Assembly: GCF_964026535.1 (NCBI RefSeq)
Contig: NZ_OZ032153.1
Coordinates: forward strand, 1,116,001 to 1,180,000
Direction: 5' to 3'
DNA length: 64,000 nt
Origin: Candidatus Tisiphia endosymbiont of Sialis lutaria
Lineage (GTDB): Bacteria > Pseudomonadota > Alphaproteobacteria > Rickettsiales > Rickettsiaceae
Part shown: positions 45,690 to 55,299 of the stretch, in pieces
Layout: every line of letters starts with the position of its first letter
How positions within the stretch are numbered: the stretch's first letter is position 1
The notes under the pieces: model-generated
Database searches by the model: none
What the model saw: only the letters and a program-made list of their open reading frames with translations
Told to the model about the DNA's origin: nothing
Program-made: the position numbers and the translations under genes

Positions 45690-47546
45690 TTAAAGATTCA
45701 CCACATCAATCTGATATTCTAGTGCTACTTCCTTGCCACAAAAAGCCATAGCAATTTTGATAATTTTCTGAATGTGTGAGTGTTCTTTTATTTTAGCCTC
45801 ATATTTTTTTCTTATGATTTGATCTAGCCCATCTTTTGCGATAGATTCTAGAGTATCAGGAGATTTGCATATTTTATATTCAATAATAATAGCATTATTC
45901 TGCTTCCCAGCCTTAGGTATCAACATAATATCAGCTCTACCACTGCCTGTTTCTCTCTCACTATCTATGACATAGCCAGGAGATAAAGTGTTAATCAAAC
46001 CTAGCATAAAACCACTATAAAATAACTCGGCTTTTTTCTCGCCAGTTTGATGAAAACTAGTAGCGTTTAGTAATAACTCTTGTAATTTCTCTTTAAATTC
46101 TTCTATTTTACCTGCCGGCAGCAAACTAGCAAAAGAATAATATAAAGAACTATCCATTTGTAACTTGCTACTCACCCATTGTAATAGCCTGGTTTCATAT
46201 ATATACTCTACTTCCTTATTAGGCACTGATAATTCGTAGATATCTTTTGCAGGTTCGATAGCTGTTGGGTTTAAATAACCACTAAATAGCAACAGACTAA
46301 ATAACCCACTTCGCGTATTAATATCGCTGAAACTGATTTGTTTGGTAATAGGTGCGATGATACTTTTACCGCTAGCTAATTGTTGGATATCAATTTGTAT
46401 TTCATCTGATAACAATGCTTTATCAACAAGCCCAGTGCCACCGCTATCAAGCCAATAATGGTCAAGCTTACCTCTAGTATCTAGGCATAACATAATTGAC
46501 CATGGATTATAAATCACCTCCCCACCAAAACTATAGCCATTATACCAAGCTTTAATTTGTTCAGGATTAGTTGTTGTTGGTACTTTGGTTAATAACTCAT
46601 CAACCTCTGCTTGAGTGAAACCATAAAACTTAGCAAATTTTTCATCTAGCAGAGTATATTCACGAACATTATTCAAATCCGAAAATAAATTAGCTTTAGC
46701 AACCCGTAATATGCCGGTTATTACGCCTTTTTCTAAGTAAGGATTAGTTTTTAAACTACTACCAAACATTCCGCGAAACATTTCAAGTACCTGTTCAAAT
46801 TCTTCTGGCTTGTTACCAAACTTAATGTATGAACTATTGATCGGTGTGTCATATTCATCGATCAATATATAAACTTTTTGACCAAAATGTTTGTACAGTA
46901 CTTCACTCAAAACCCGTAAACTATCTTTTAAGTCATTTCTCTCAAGTTTCCCATCAAAATATCTCCTTAGTTTTTCTTTTTGGGCATTATTTAATAGTCC
47001 TGTATCTTCTGTTACATGATGATTTAAGTAATGATGACTTGCAAATAATTCTATAATTTGATCCTTTATACCTAGTTCTATTTCTTGATAACTACTACCT
47101 TTTACATCTTTAAGATTGAGCAAAATCACCGGAAATTGACCTTGTTGAGTCATGGCATATTCATTGCCGTTAATCTTTAAAGGCTCTAAAGTCCTTTTTC
47201 CTTTAATACCTAAATTGATTTCCCCACCGGTAAAGAGAATGCGATTAACTCTATCTTCTTCAGGTAAAGGCGTACCTCTCTTATCCACCTCTATCTCAAA
47301 AAATTTCTGGAGCATATTCATATTCAAGCTCTTACCCCACCGTCTTGGTCTGGTGATTAGGATAACCTTACCATTGTCCTCTAGTAATTCTTGAATCATT
47401 AGACTTTTATCAACAAATACATCACTATTAACAACCAAGTCATAGAACTCATCCGTACCTACTAGCATTCTTGGCGGCTTATTTTTACCTTGAATGGTAC
47501 TAATATCTTTAACTGTTGTATTAAGATCAGAAAGTTTAAAGGTCAT
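45690..47546 (-). CDS. AAA-ATPase-like protein with PD-(D/E)XK domain, paralogue 2
   Basis: 618 residues; clearly homologous along its whole length to 35229..37016, with an extra 20-residue N-terminus (MTFKLSDLNTTVKDISTIQG) and a slightly longer C-terminus. Same motifs: LVGTDEFYDL, ITRPRRWGKSLNM (Walker A-like), VYILIDEYDTPI (Walker B-like), ERETGSGRADIMLIP and IIIEYKICKS (nuclease). Many substitutions are conservative, so both copies appear to be under selection. Located in an accessory island next to the restriction-modification gene. Function unknown in the family. Confidence 0.88.
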   Translation of the reverse strand: MTFKLSDLNTTVKDISTIQGKNKPPRMLVGTDEFYDLVVNSDVFVDKSLMIQELLEDNGKVILITRPRRWGKSLNMNMLQKFFEIEVDKRGTPLPEEDRVNRILFTGGEINLGIKGKRTLEPLKINGNEYAMTQQGQFPVILLNLKDVKGSSYQEIELGIKDQIIELFASHHYLNHHVTEDTGLLNNAQKEKLRRYFDGKLERNDLKDSLRVLSEVLYKHFGQKVYILIDEYDTPINSSYIKFGNKPEEFEQVLEMFRGMFGSSLKTNPYLEKGVITGILRVAKANLFSDLNNVREYTLLDEKFAKFYGFTQAEVDELLTKVPTTTNPEQIKAWYNGYSFGGEVIYNPWSIMLCLDTRGKLDHYWLDSGGTGLVDKALLSDEIQIDIQQLASGKSIIAPITKQISFSDINTRSGLFSLLLFSGYLNPTAIEPAKDIYELSVPNKEVEYIYETRLLQWVSSKLQMDSSLYYSFASLLPAGKIEEFKEKLQELLLNATSFHQTGEKKAELFYSGFMLGLINTLSPGYVIDSERETGSGRADIMLIPKAGKQNNAIIIEYKICKSPDTLESIAKDGLDQIIRKKYEAKIKEHSHIQKIIKIAMAFCGKEVALEYQIDVVNL

Positions 47547-47742
47547 ATTATTATATTATATTTGAGAATTACTATAAATATTTGCTTTAAGAAAGTGTAG
47601 CATAAATAAGCTAACAGCACCAGCAATTATCTTTTTGACAAATATCTTAAGTATCTATTGTTGATGGGTTTTGTTTTGGATATAATTAAAGGAACAATAA
47701 CGCGGCTTTTAAATTGTTATTGAATAATTGGGTGATTTAATT

Positions 47743-50322
47743 ATGAGCGAAGAACTTCTGCAACGAGATTTAATCAAGAATCCTGAAAAAATAGGGACTT
47801 GGAATTTTTATAATATTGGTTCAACAACTATTAGTGCTTTAAAAAAATCTGATATAATAAGAAGTATAGACTATGGGAATGTATCAAACAAGAGAGTTGA
47901 TGCCATTATCACCAAACAAAAAGAAGTTATTGCTATTGTGGAATTTAAATCACCTGAACATTTTAATACCAAGGATAAAAAAAATAATGCCATTCTGCAA
48001 GAAATTGAGGTTGCCAAAAAACTAAAAACAAAATTAATTATTGCAACTGATACCAAAGAGACGGTATGGTTTAATGTTGCTACTGGTAATACCGTGAAAA
48101 CCGAAGAAGCTAATGATTTTAAATATCCTTTTGATTCTAAAGATATAAACTTACCAAAAGTTATCAATGAAATAATACAATCAATAAATGAGAAAAATGA
48201 TAGAATTTTACCAAAAGAACTAGTCAATCCAACAGATTTAGCAAAACAAATATGGCAAGATGTTTGGAGTGTTAGCGGTGCAACCCCTGATAATTGCTTA
48301 TACACATTTGTTGAATTATTTATATTCAAATATTTAAGTGATTTAAAAATATTGCAAGGTACTTATAATTTTTACACTTTACTTGGGATGTATGAAGAAG
48401 GCAATGAAACTAATACAGTTTTACAACATTATGCAAATATTATCAGACCACAAATAAAAGAGCTGTTTCCTGAAAATGCTTTAGACAAGACCACCATAAT
48501 AAATGGTAGCATATTTATCAGCAAAGAACAAAAAGCTGTTGATGGTTACGGAATAGTCTTTAAAAAAGTTCTACAAAAATTTAAAAATTATGGAAAACTT
48601 GAACATATTGACCATGATTTTAAAAGTAAGTTATTCGAGAGTTTTTTAAAAGAAAGTATCAGTAAAAAGAATTGGGGGCAATTCTTTACTCCGATTAAAG
48701 TTGTCCGTGCTATCAATGAAATGGCAGAAGGTGAGCTAAAAGAAGGAATGACTATTTGCGATCCAGCCTGCGGAGTGGGAAAATTTCCATTAGAATTTAT
48801 AAAGAACGATCTTGATAAGCTCTTTAAAGTTGAAAACAATAAAATAATACAAAAAGTTAAAATAGTTGGTTTTGATAAGGGTTTTGATAAAGATGAGCAG
48901 AAAACCATCATTTTAGCAAAAGCCAATATGCTTATTTATTTTTGTGAACTGATAAAAGATAATATTGGATTAACTAAGGAATTTGCCAAAATATTTAATG
49001 AGAGTTTTGTTTTAAAAACAAACTCGATACTTGGTACGCTTTCAGAAGCAGAAGAAGAAAAATATGACTTAATTTTAACAAACCCACCTTATGTAACAAG
49101 TGGTAGTAGTAATTTAAAAGAAGAGATAGCTAAAAATACTACGTTAAAAAATTATTATAAGATAAATGCCATGGGTATTGAGGGGCTTTTCATGGAATGG
49201 ATTATAAAAGCTCTAAAAAAAGGTGGTAAGGCTTTTATAGTTATTCCTGATGGAATTTTTAATAGACAGAACGATAAAAATTTGAGGCAATATATTTTAG
49301 ATAGTTGCTATATTGATGCAATTATTTCTTTGCCATTAAAGACATTTTTTACAACGACCAAAAAGACTTATATTTTAGCGATTACAAAAAAATTCGATAT
49401 TTCTGATATTCAGACTGATCCAGTATTCACCTATTTAGTTAGTGAAATTGGTGAAAGCAGAGATGTAAATAGATTTGATATTGAGCAAGATGACTTAAAA
49501 GAAGCTGTTAATTTGTATAACGCTTTTAAGGGTAATAAGAAGTATTTTGCAAATCTTAATCATGATAAGAGATGTAAGATAGTTTTGATAAATGAATTTG
49601 ACAGTGGTAAAAATTGGTCTGTAGAAAGATGGTGGAGTAAAGAAGAAAAAATTGAATTAGCTATTGGAGAAACAGACCAAATGGTTTCAATTGGTGAATT
49701 TAGCGATATAATTAGGGATTTAGGAATGATCTGTAATGAATTTAGTAAATCATTACAAGATAGCGTTCTTTATAAATTTGATAATGAAATCGGACGTTGC
49801 CAAAGTATCAAAATAGAGGATATTTTTAATATAAAAAAGGGAATAGCAAAATACACTAAGACTTATATTAAAGAACATGAAGGTTCGTATCCTGTCTACT
49901 CAGCAAACACCAAACAAGATGGTGTTTTAGGTTATATAAATCATTTTGATCATGAGGTGGAATCTATCCAGATTACTACTAATGGATATGCTGGCACAGT
50001 TTTTTATAGGTCAAAACATAAATTTAGCATAAATGGAGATGCAAGATTGTATATTCCAAAATGTGATAATCTTGATTGTTTATATCTATCGTTTGAATTA
50101 CAAAAAGCATTAGATAAAAATAACTTTAATTGGGAATATAAGCCAACCATAGAAAGAACAAGAAATATTGAAGTCAAAATTCCAATTACTACAGCAGGTG
50201 AATTTGATTTACCAAAACAACAGGAGATAGCAAAAAAATATCGTAAAATCGAAGAAATAAAGGCTAATATAAAAAGAGAACTTGAAAAAATAGAAACTAT
50301 AAAAGTTGATATTGGTTTATAA
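47743..50322 (+). CDS. Type IIG-like restriction-modification enzyme (nuclease-methylase-specificity fusion)
   Basis: 859 residues from MSEELLQRDL; an ATG 15 bases upstream is possible. Three parts are visible. About 1-125: PD-(D/E)XK/HsdR-N-type nuclease with VDAIITKQKEVIAIVEFKSP (Asp53, Glu67, Lys69). About 155-560: HsdM-like N6-adenine methylase with helical bundle, FFTPIKVVRAI, motif I DPACGVGKF (about 340) and motif IV TNPPYV (about 447). About 670-859: one target-recognition domain of HsdS type with IKIEDIFNIKKG and a coiled-coil spacer at the C-terminus. No helicase motor. It likely cuts and methylates by itself. No other restriction gene is adjacent. Confidence 0.85.
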   Translation: MSEELLQRDLIKNPEKIGTWNFYNIGSTTISALKKSDIIRSIDYGNVSNKRVDAIITKQKEVIAIVEFKSPEHFNTKDKKNNAILQEIEVAKKLKTKLIIATDTKETVWFNVATGNTVKTEEANDFKYPFDSKDINLPKVINEIIQSINEKNDRILPKELVNPTDLAKQIWQDVWSVSGATPDNCLYTFVELFIFKYLSDLKILQGTYNFYTLLGMYEEGNETNTVLQHYANIIRPQIKELFPENALDKTTIINGSIFISKEQKAVDGYGIVFKKVLQKFKNYGKLEHIDHDFKSKLFESFLKESISKKNWGQFFTPIKVVRAINEMAEGELKEGMTICDPACGVGKFPLEFIKNDLDKLFKVENNKIIQKVKIVGFDKGFDKDEQKTIILAKANMLIYFCELIKDNIGLTKEFAKIFNESFVLKTNSILGTLSEAEEEKYDLILTNPPYVTSGSSNLKEEIAKNTTLKNYYKINAMGIEGLFMEWIIKALKKGGKAFIVIPDGIFNRQNDKNLRQYILDSCYIDAIISLPLKTFFTTTKKTYILAITKKFDISDIQTDPVFTYLVSEIGESRDVNRFDIEQDDLKEAVNLYNAFKGNKKYFANLNHDKRCKIVLINEFDSGKNWSVERWWSKEEKIELAIGETDQMVSIGEFSDIIRDLGMICNEFSKSLQDSVLYKFDNEIGRCQSIKIEDIFNIKKGIAKYTKTYIKEHEGSYPVYSANTKQDGVLGYINHFDHEVESIQITTNGYAGTVFYRSKHKFSINGDARLYIPKCDNLDCLYLSFELQKALDKNNFNWEYKPTIERTRNIEVKIPITTAGEFDLPKQQEIAKKYRKIEEIKANIKRELEKIETIKVDIGL

Positions 50323-50377
50323 TCTTAATCTCCGCCCTTATCAATTCGTTAAGGCTAGGAGACTGTCGGGGATAAGC

Positions 50378-50559
50378 CTCCACAACTGTTGAAAGTTAGA
50401 AAAGGAAAAGGTTTTAAAGGTCATCATGGCAGTTTAAAAGTTGCAAAAAATAACCGGTGTCATTGTGAGGAGACGTGAGTCGACGAAGAGATTTTTGGTT
50501 GCTTTTGTGGATTACCTAGTCTACCTACGGTCTTACTCGCAATGATGTTGACCATATAC
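50378..50559. repeat. Partial R3 with degraded R5
   Basis: CCACAACTGTTGAAAGTTAGAA at the left followed by GGTTTTAAAGG and an R5 (GTCATTGTGAGGAGACG...CTCGCAATGATG, about 50457-50546), but no closing R3 arm; it runs into R1. Confidence 0.65.
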
Positions 50560-50666
50560 TATAGTCAATTCAGGGGAATTTGGCACTAAGAACGATGGAG
50601 CGACGCCTATAAGTAATAGGCGGGCGACGAGTGACGACGTCACCAACTTTTCATCAATTGACTATA
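50560..50666 (+). repeat. R1 miniature inverted-repeat element, copy 6
   Basis: 107 bp, TATAGTCAATT / AATTGACTATA. Its right end supplies the last codons and stop of the truncated transposase frame at 50654. Confidence 0.9.
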
Positions 50667-50851
50667 GCTTTAATCTTTACAATTAAATCCTCTGCTAATG
50701 CAACTAATTTGGCTTCTTCTGCATCATCGAAGAATATTCCTAAATGTCGGACAATACGTTGTTTGACATTACCTTTGCTATCTTGGTATCCTTCAACCAC
50801 TTGTATTGATTGCCTTGGACTATTTGGTGTTTTTTTACGACGTATGTACAT
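50654..50851 (-). pseudogene. IS1634-family-like transposase N-terminal fragment, truncated by R1
   Basis: The frame begins MYIRRKKTPNSPRQSIQVVEGYQDSKGNVKQRIVRHLG and keeps the IS1634-type N-terminal pattern (SIQ.VE.YRD..GKVKQR...HLG, then ...AEELK.LA...). Residues KAIVN-stop derive from the R1 terminus. The catalytic domain is gone, so it is not functional. Confidence 0.6.
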
Positions 50852-51048
50852 GTAGATAATTGTAGAATTAATATGTAATAATATAGTTATAGCATAACAA
50901 AAACCAAAGCTAATAACAAATTATTCACTAGGCACAACAGACCTCCTGAAAAAATCATTTCCCAGCTTTATGGTTCCTCCATATCCTCTCTTCCCATCTT
51001 TCAACATTTTCTTGCGGAAGCCGGGAGCAAAAAACTTTAAATAGCCAA
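50852..51048. other. Intergenic stretch between remnants
   Basis: No complete gene. An untranslatable prefix of the XRE-like remnant may lie within 50960-51048 (frames broken). No repeat family member recognised. Confidence 0.3.
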
Positions 51049-51147
51049 ATCGTAGTAGCCTTAGCAGACTATTTCCAAGTATCACTAGATGAAATGGTTG
51101 GCAGAATTGATCCTACCACTTCTTCTGATAATGACAAAACTTCTTAA
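51049..51147 (+). pseudogene. XRE-type regulator, C-terminal remnant
   Basis: The frame ends IVVALADYFQVSLDEMVGRIDPTTSSDNDKTS, the helix 5 and tail of an HTH_3/XRE repressor (A.YF.VS.DE..GR). The DNA-binding helices upstream are missing or unreadable. Confidence 0.5.
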
Positions 51148-51171
51148 GTTTGTAGTTATTATATATTTTTG

Positions 51172-52971
51172 CTACGGTTCTTTATCCTCAAGCCCTTTAG
51201 TACCGTCAAGCTTTGCATTAATTAAAGATATTTTACTAACAAAAGCTCTAATAAAATTAACATTTGTTAAATCAGTATCATTAAAATTTGTATTATAAAG
51301 TTTAGCAGATTCTAAATTGCTCCCAATAAGAGATGATTTGCTAAAATCTGCATTACTTAGATTGGCCATAGTTAGATCAGTATTCTGTAATATACAGCTA
51401 TGAATTATAGCATTAGATAAATCGATACCTTTAAGAACGGAGCCTGAGAAAATAGTTTGGTTAAATGCCAAACCTGACAAATTTAAACCTTGTAAATTGA
51501 TATTTGATAAGTCTTTCACCTGTTCTAAATCTTTTACAGAGTAGATAGTATTTACTGATTTAAATTTATAAAAGTCCTGACCATTTAATACAATATTTCT
51601 GTTAAAATCTGAATTAATGAAATTATTATCTTTATATCTCACATTATTTAATTGAGAATTTATGATTGGCGAATTATCAAAAATGACTTCTGATAAATCT
51701 GAATTTATGATAGCTATCTGATAAAAATGGCTATCAATAAATTTTATCCCATTTAATACAGTATTTTGTATCAGTGCTTTAGTAAAATTTACCGTATTAA
51801 ATTTAGTAGCAGAGAAATTAGAGTTTATTAATTCACTATTGGTTAAATCAGAGTTAATAATAGTTGCTTGCTTGACATAGCTATTATTCAATGATACGCT
51901 GGTAAAATTGCTATTCTCAATATCAGCATTAGTGATATTAATTTTATTTAACTTGAGCAAAATGCTATGGCAGTTCTTTATTGATAGCTCCTTTATAATA
52001 GCATCATTAAAATGAGCATTATCCATCACACTATTTTGAATTTGTACTTGATTCAATTGCACATTATTCAAATTGGTATTTTTTAAATTACAATTCTCAA
52101 TAATTGCATTGGCAAAATCTGCAGATTGAAAGGAAGAGAAAGAAAATAACGAGTTAGTAAGCTTTATATTTTTTAATTGAGCTTGATTAATAATAGCATG
52201 AGTAAAATCTGAATTGCTAATCACCGCTCCAGTAAAGTCCACCCCAGTTAGCTCCACAGATTCACAATAACAATTAGTCATATTTAGGTAATTAGCTAAT
52301 ATTTGCCGTAAATCTGTACCATAAAAAATAGAATTTGAGATAACTGCTTTTTTAAAACTACCTTTTGCTAAATTACTTTTTTGAAAATTAGAATTACTGA
52401 TCATAGCCTCATCAAATACAGCTCTAGTAAGATTTGCATTTTCAAAATTAATATTTTCTAAATTAGCTTTGACAAAGTCAGTGTCCTCAAGATTTGATTG
52501 AATAAGATTACTATTTCTCAAATGAGTATTCTCAAACATCGATGCTTGAAAATCTGCACCATAAGCTGATATATTTTTTAATATAGTATTAGAAAGATCA
52601 CTTTCTTGAATTATAGATCTTGTTAAAATTGCATTCTCAAAATTTGTTCCTGAGAAATCTACCCGTGATATTTCACAGAAACTTAAATCAACACCAGAAA
52701 GATCCTCATTTATCAGTTTAACACCTACTAGTTTTAAGCCTCTAAGATTTGCACCAAATTTATTTTTAATATTTACTGGTACCTTATTTTTATTTTGCTC
52801 TGCTATATAATTTCTAATAATGAGACTTTGACTATTAGATAACAAACCATCTGCATCTCTTGAAGAATCTGAACATCCGGTAAGAACTAAAAGCAAAGTT
52901 ACAATAAAGAATTTTACACCACCATGCGATATTACAGGTTCCTGCCTACGTGATATAGAGGTAACCGTCAT
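51172..52971 (-). CDS. Pentapeptide-repeat lipoprotein with repeat-derived start
   Basis: 599 residues if started at ATG 52971. About 430 residues consist of tandem pentapeptides A/S/C-N/D-L/F-x-x (for example ANLENINFENANLTRAVFDEA), a right-handed quadrilateral beta-helix. Before it, KFFIVTLLLVLTGCSDSS is a lipoprotein signal (cysteine about 33), so the mature chain starts there. The only in-frame starts lie further upstream, within an R5 repeat and an R6-like piece, giving an unusual N-terminus MTVTSISRRQEPVISHGG. Function unknown; pentapeptide proteins bind DNA gyrase in some cases or act as surface scaffolds. Confidence 0.75.
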   Translation of the reverse strand: MTVTSISRRQEPVISHGGVKFFIVTLLLVLTGCSDSSRDADGLLSNSQSLIIRNYIAEQNKNKVPVNIKNKFGANLRGLKLVGVKLINEDLSGVDLSFCEISRVDFSGTNFENAILTRSIIQESDLSNTILKNISAYGADFQASMFENTHLRNSNLIQSNLEDTDFVKANLENINFENANLTRAVFDEAMISNSNFQKSNLAKGSFKKAVISNSIFYGTDLRQILANYLNMTNCYCESVELTGVDFTGAVISNSDFTHAIINQAQLKNIKLTNSLFSFSSFQSADFANAIIENCNLKNTNLNNVQLNQVQIQNSVMDNAHFNDAIIKELSIKNCHSILLKLNKINITNADIENSNFTSVSLNNSYVKQATIINSDLTNSELINSNFSATKFNTVNFTKALIQNTVLNGIKFIDSHFYQIAIINSDLSEVIFDNSPIINSQLNNVRYKDNNFINSDFNRNIVLNGQDFYKFKSVNTIYSVKDLEQVKDLSNINLQGLNLSGLAFNQTIFSGSVLKGIDLSNAIIHSCILQNTDLTMANLSNADFSKSSLIGSNLESAKLYNTNFNDTDLTNVNFIRAFVSKISLINAKLDGTKGLEDKEP

Positions 52972-53074
52972 TGCGAGAAGCAGCAAAACTGCTACGAAGC
53001 AATCCAGATTATTTATTGTGCTACAAGTTTTCCTAGATTGCTTTGTCGTTACTAAAGTGCCTCCTCGCAATGAC
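52963..53074. repeat. R5 hairpin repeat at the 5' end of the pentapeptide gene
   Basis: AACCGTCATTGCGAGAAGC...GAAGCAATCC against GGATTGC-like ...CCTCCTCGCAATGACC. It lies between the pentapeptide gene and bioY. Confidence 0.75.
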
Positions 53075-53087
53075 CTTGTTATTTGAA

Positions 53088-53660
53088 TCATAAAATAGTA
53101 TTCTTTCTGCCTTTTACATAAGAATATGTAGAAGAAAATATTAGCATCTTTACTAAGCCACTCGGTATAAATATTATAAATCCACTATAAATAGCTTGTT
53201 TAATTCCTATAAATGTTGCTAACCAACTAACTCCCCAAAAGTAAATTATAAGGTGTCCTATAAGACAAGTACAAAATATACTCAAATAACGTGAGTATGT
53301 TCCAGTAAATCTTTCAGAAAACTTACTGTTAAGTATACTCATCACAGGAGTAGCGATTAAATATCCTATCAGATAACCACCTGTTGCACCAAACAAAATA
53401 TGTAAACCACTTGATAGCTTTGCAAACATTGGTAGCCCTGCCACGCCAATTGTAATATAAGCTAAAACCGTAGCAAAACTAAGTCTTGGGCTATAAGTAA
53501 CAGCAATAATACAAATCACCACAGTTTGCATGGATATCGGCACTGGTTGGAGAGGGATAACGATTTGTGAGCCAGCAAATAGAGCGGCTACCCCCAGCAT
53601 TACTTTAGCAATTACAAGATAGTTATTAGCTATGATAGTTGGTAAAGTTGTTTTATTCAT
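53088..53660 (-). CDS. bioY: BioY-family biotin transporter S component
   Basis: 190 residues from [15 protein letters not shown]; earlier ATGs at 53669 and 53684 overlap ntrX further. Six predicted membrane helices and the family block [47 protein letters not shown] (P.PI..Q...........). BioY is the substrate-binding part of an energy-coupling factor transporter and can work with shared EcfAAT modules; those are not seen nearby. It overlaps the end of ntrX by eight bases and may share its transcript. Confidence 0.88.
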   Translation of the reverse strand: MNKTTLPTIIANNYLVIAKVMLGVAALFAGSQIVIPLQPVPISMQTVVICIIAVTYSPRLSFATVLAYITIGVAGLPMFAKLSSGLHILFGATGGYLIGYLIATPVMSILNSKFSERFTGTYSRYLSIFCTCLIGHLIIYFWGVSWLATFIGIKQAIYSGFIIFIPSGLVKMLIFSSTYSYVKGRKNTIL

Positions 53661-55071
53661 AATTGTCATAAAAATCCTCGTCATTAAATTTATTACTAGG
53701 AATATGTAAATTGAGTAATTTCAATTTACGATGTAATGCTGAACGTTCCATACCTACAAATGCTGAGGTTTTAGAAATGTTATTATTAAATCGATTCATC
53801 TGAGCAGCTAAATACTGCCTTTCAAAAATCTCTCTTGCCTCTCGGAGCGGCATGATCATTATATCAACATTATCTTCCTGCTTTGCAGAACTAGAATCAG
53901 TAACTAAAATTTCTGGTGGTATCATAGTTGGTTTGATCGTTTGATTACTATTTGAAGATAGCGGATTCATAATTAAAGTCCACTCTATTACATTACGTAA
54001 TTGCCTTATATTACCTGGCCAACTATAAACTTGAAAAGCTGCAATTGTTTCATCAGAAAATTCACGTGTTTTTAAACCAGAAAACTTAGAAAGTTGTTTA
54101 ACAAAATACTTCACTAATGCAGACATATCATCTTTTCTATCATATAAAGATGGAATTTTTAGGGAAATAACATTTAATCGATGATATAAATCCTCCAGGA
54201 GTTCACCTTTACTTATCTCTTCTTGTACAATCTTAGAAGTTGCAGCAATAACCCGTATATCTAGTTTTATTGCTTTACTTCCTGGCTTATGAAACATTTG
54301 GTCTTGCAAAAATTTAAGTAATTGTACTTGTGCTGAAATTGGTAAACCACTAATTTCATCTATGTACAGAGTGCCATTATTTGCTATTTCTAATATCGAA
54401 GGACGTCTAATATCCTGGTTATCTATTCCTTTAAATAATTCTTGATGAACACGGTCAGGCTCCATACCTACTGGACTAAAGGTTACGAAAGGTGTATTAG
54501 CCCTTTTTGATTTTTTATGAATTAATCGAGCAGCTAGTTCTTTACCGCTGCCAATTTGCCCTTGAATAAATACTCTACTAGTCGCCAAAGCGGCTTTTTC
54601 AATATCAGACTTAAGTTTGCCTGTAATGTGAGAGTTACCTATAAGTTCAGTTTTATCAATAACTTTTGATTTTAGATCAAGATTCTCACGCTTTAACTTA
54701 GTTGTTTCACAGGCTCTTTTTAATAAGATCAATAGCTTATCATGACTAAATGGTTTTTCTAGATAATCATAGGCACCCATTTTGATAGCATTTACTGCAG
54801 TTTCAATATTACCATGCCCGCTAATAACTATCACAGGCATTAGAGGATAACGTTTTTTTACTATCTCCAAAATTCCAAGCCCATCAAGCTCACTACCCTG
54901 TAACCAAATATCTAAAATAATTGCTGCTGGAGTTCTTTCTTGGAGTATTTTAAAAGCCTGAATACTATTAGCAGCAGTTTTGGTAGTAAATCCTTCTTCT
55001 TTTAAAATATCTGAGACTAAATCTCTAATATCTGCTTCATCATCAACAACAAGAACATCTATAGACATCAA
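53653..55071 (-). CDS. ntrX: NtrX-like response regulator without sigma-54 contact loop
   Basis: 472 residues. Receiver domain (1-120): acidic pair DDE (10-12), phospho-acceptor Asp in IILDIWLQG (about 55), Thr/Lys switch residues with VISGHG and EKPF. AAA+ domain (about 145-370): Walker [16 protein letters not shown], Walker [13 protein letters not shown], and [15 protein letters not shown]. The region that should hold GAFTGA instead reads [15 protein letters not shown], so sigma-54 activation is not expected. Fis-type DNA-binding helix-turn-helix at the end ([18 protein letters not shown]). Probably a two-component regulator with an NtrY sensor elsewhere. Confidence 0.88.
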   Translation of the reverse strand: MMSIDVLVVDDEADIRDLVSDILKEEGFTTKTAANSIQAFKILQERTPAAIILDIWLQGSELDGLGILEIVKKRYPLMPVIVISGHGNIETAVNAIKMGAYDYLEKPFSHDKLLILLKRACETTKLKRENLDLKSKVIDKTELIGNSHITGKLKSDIEKAALATSRVFIQGQIGSGKELAARLIHKKSKRANTPFVTFSPVGMEPDRVHQELFKGIDNQDIRRPSILEIANNGTLYIDEISGLPISAQVQLLKFLQDQMFHKPGSKAIKLDIRVIAATSKIVQEEISKGELLEDLYHRLNVISLKIPSLYDRKDDMSALVKYFVKQLSKFSGLKTREFSDETIAAFQVYSWPGNIRQLRNVIEWTLIMNPLSSNSNQTIKPTMIPPEILVTDSSSAKQEDNVDIMIMPLREAREIFERQYLAAQMNRFNNNISKTSAFVGMERSALHRKLKLLNLHIPSNKFNDEDFYDNYE

Positions 55072-55179
55072 ATTTTCCTAAAAACTAATTATTGAAATTA
55101 TAGGTTAATAGCTAATAAAAAAGAAATCAACTAATTTTTATAACATTTTTGCCACATAACCAAAACTATATAGGTTAGT

Positions 55180-55232
55180 AACCCACTCCCATTGCTGAGA
55201 GCAAGTCCTCTAAGAACCGTGCTTACACCAGC
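55180..55232. mobile_element. Possible group II intron fragment
   Basis: The reverse complement reads GTGTAAGCACGGTTCTTAGAGGACTTGC followed by TCTCAGCAATGGGAGTGGG, resembling the stretch upstream of many bacterial group II intron maturases (CACGGTTCTTAGAGG). Only about 50 bases survive. Identification is by memory of the motif. Confidence 0.35.
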
Positions 55233-55299
55233 TAAGATTATTTGCAATAAGTATAATGTTTAGCCTGAATTCGATATAATAAGTTATTCCAAATTAGGT

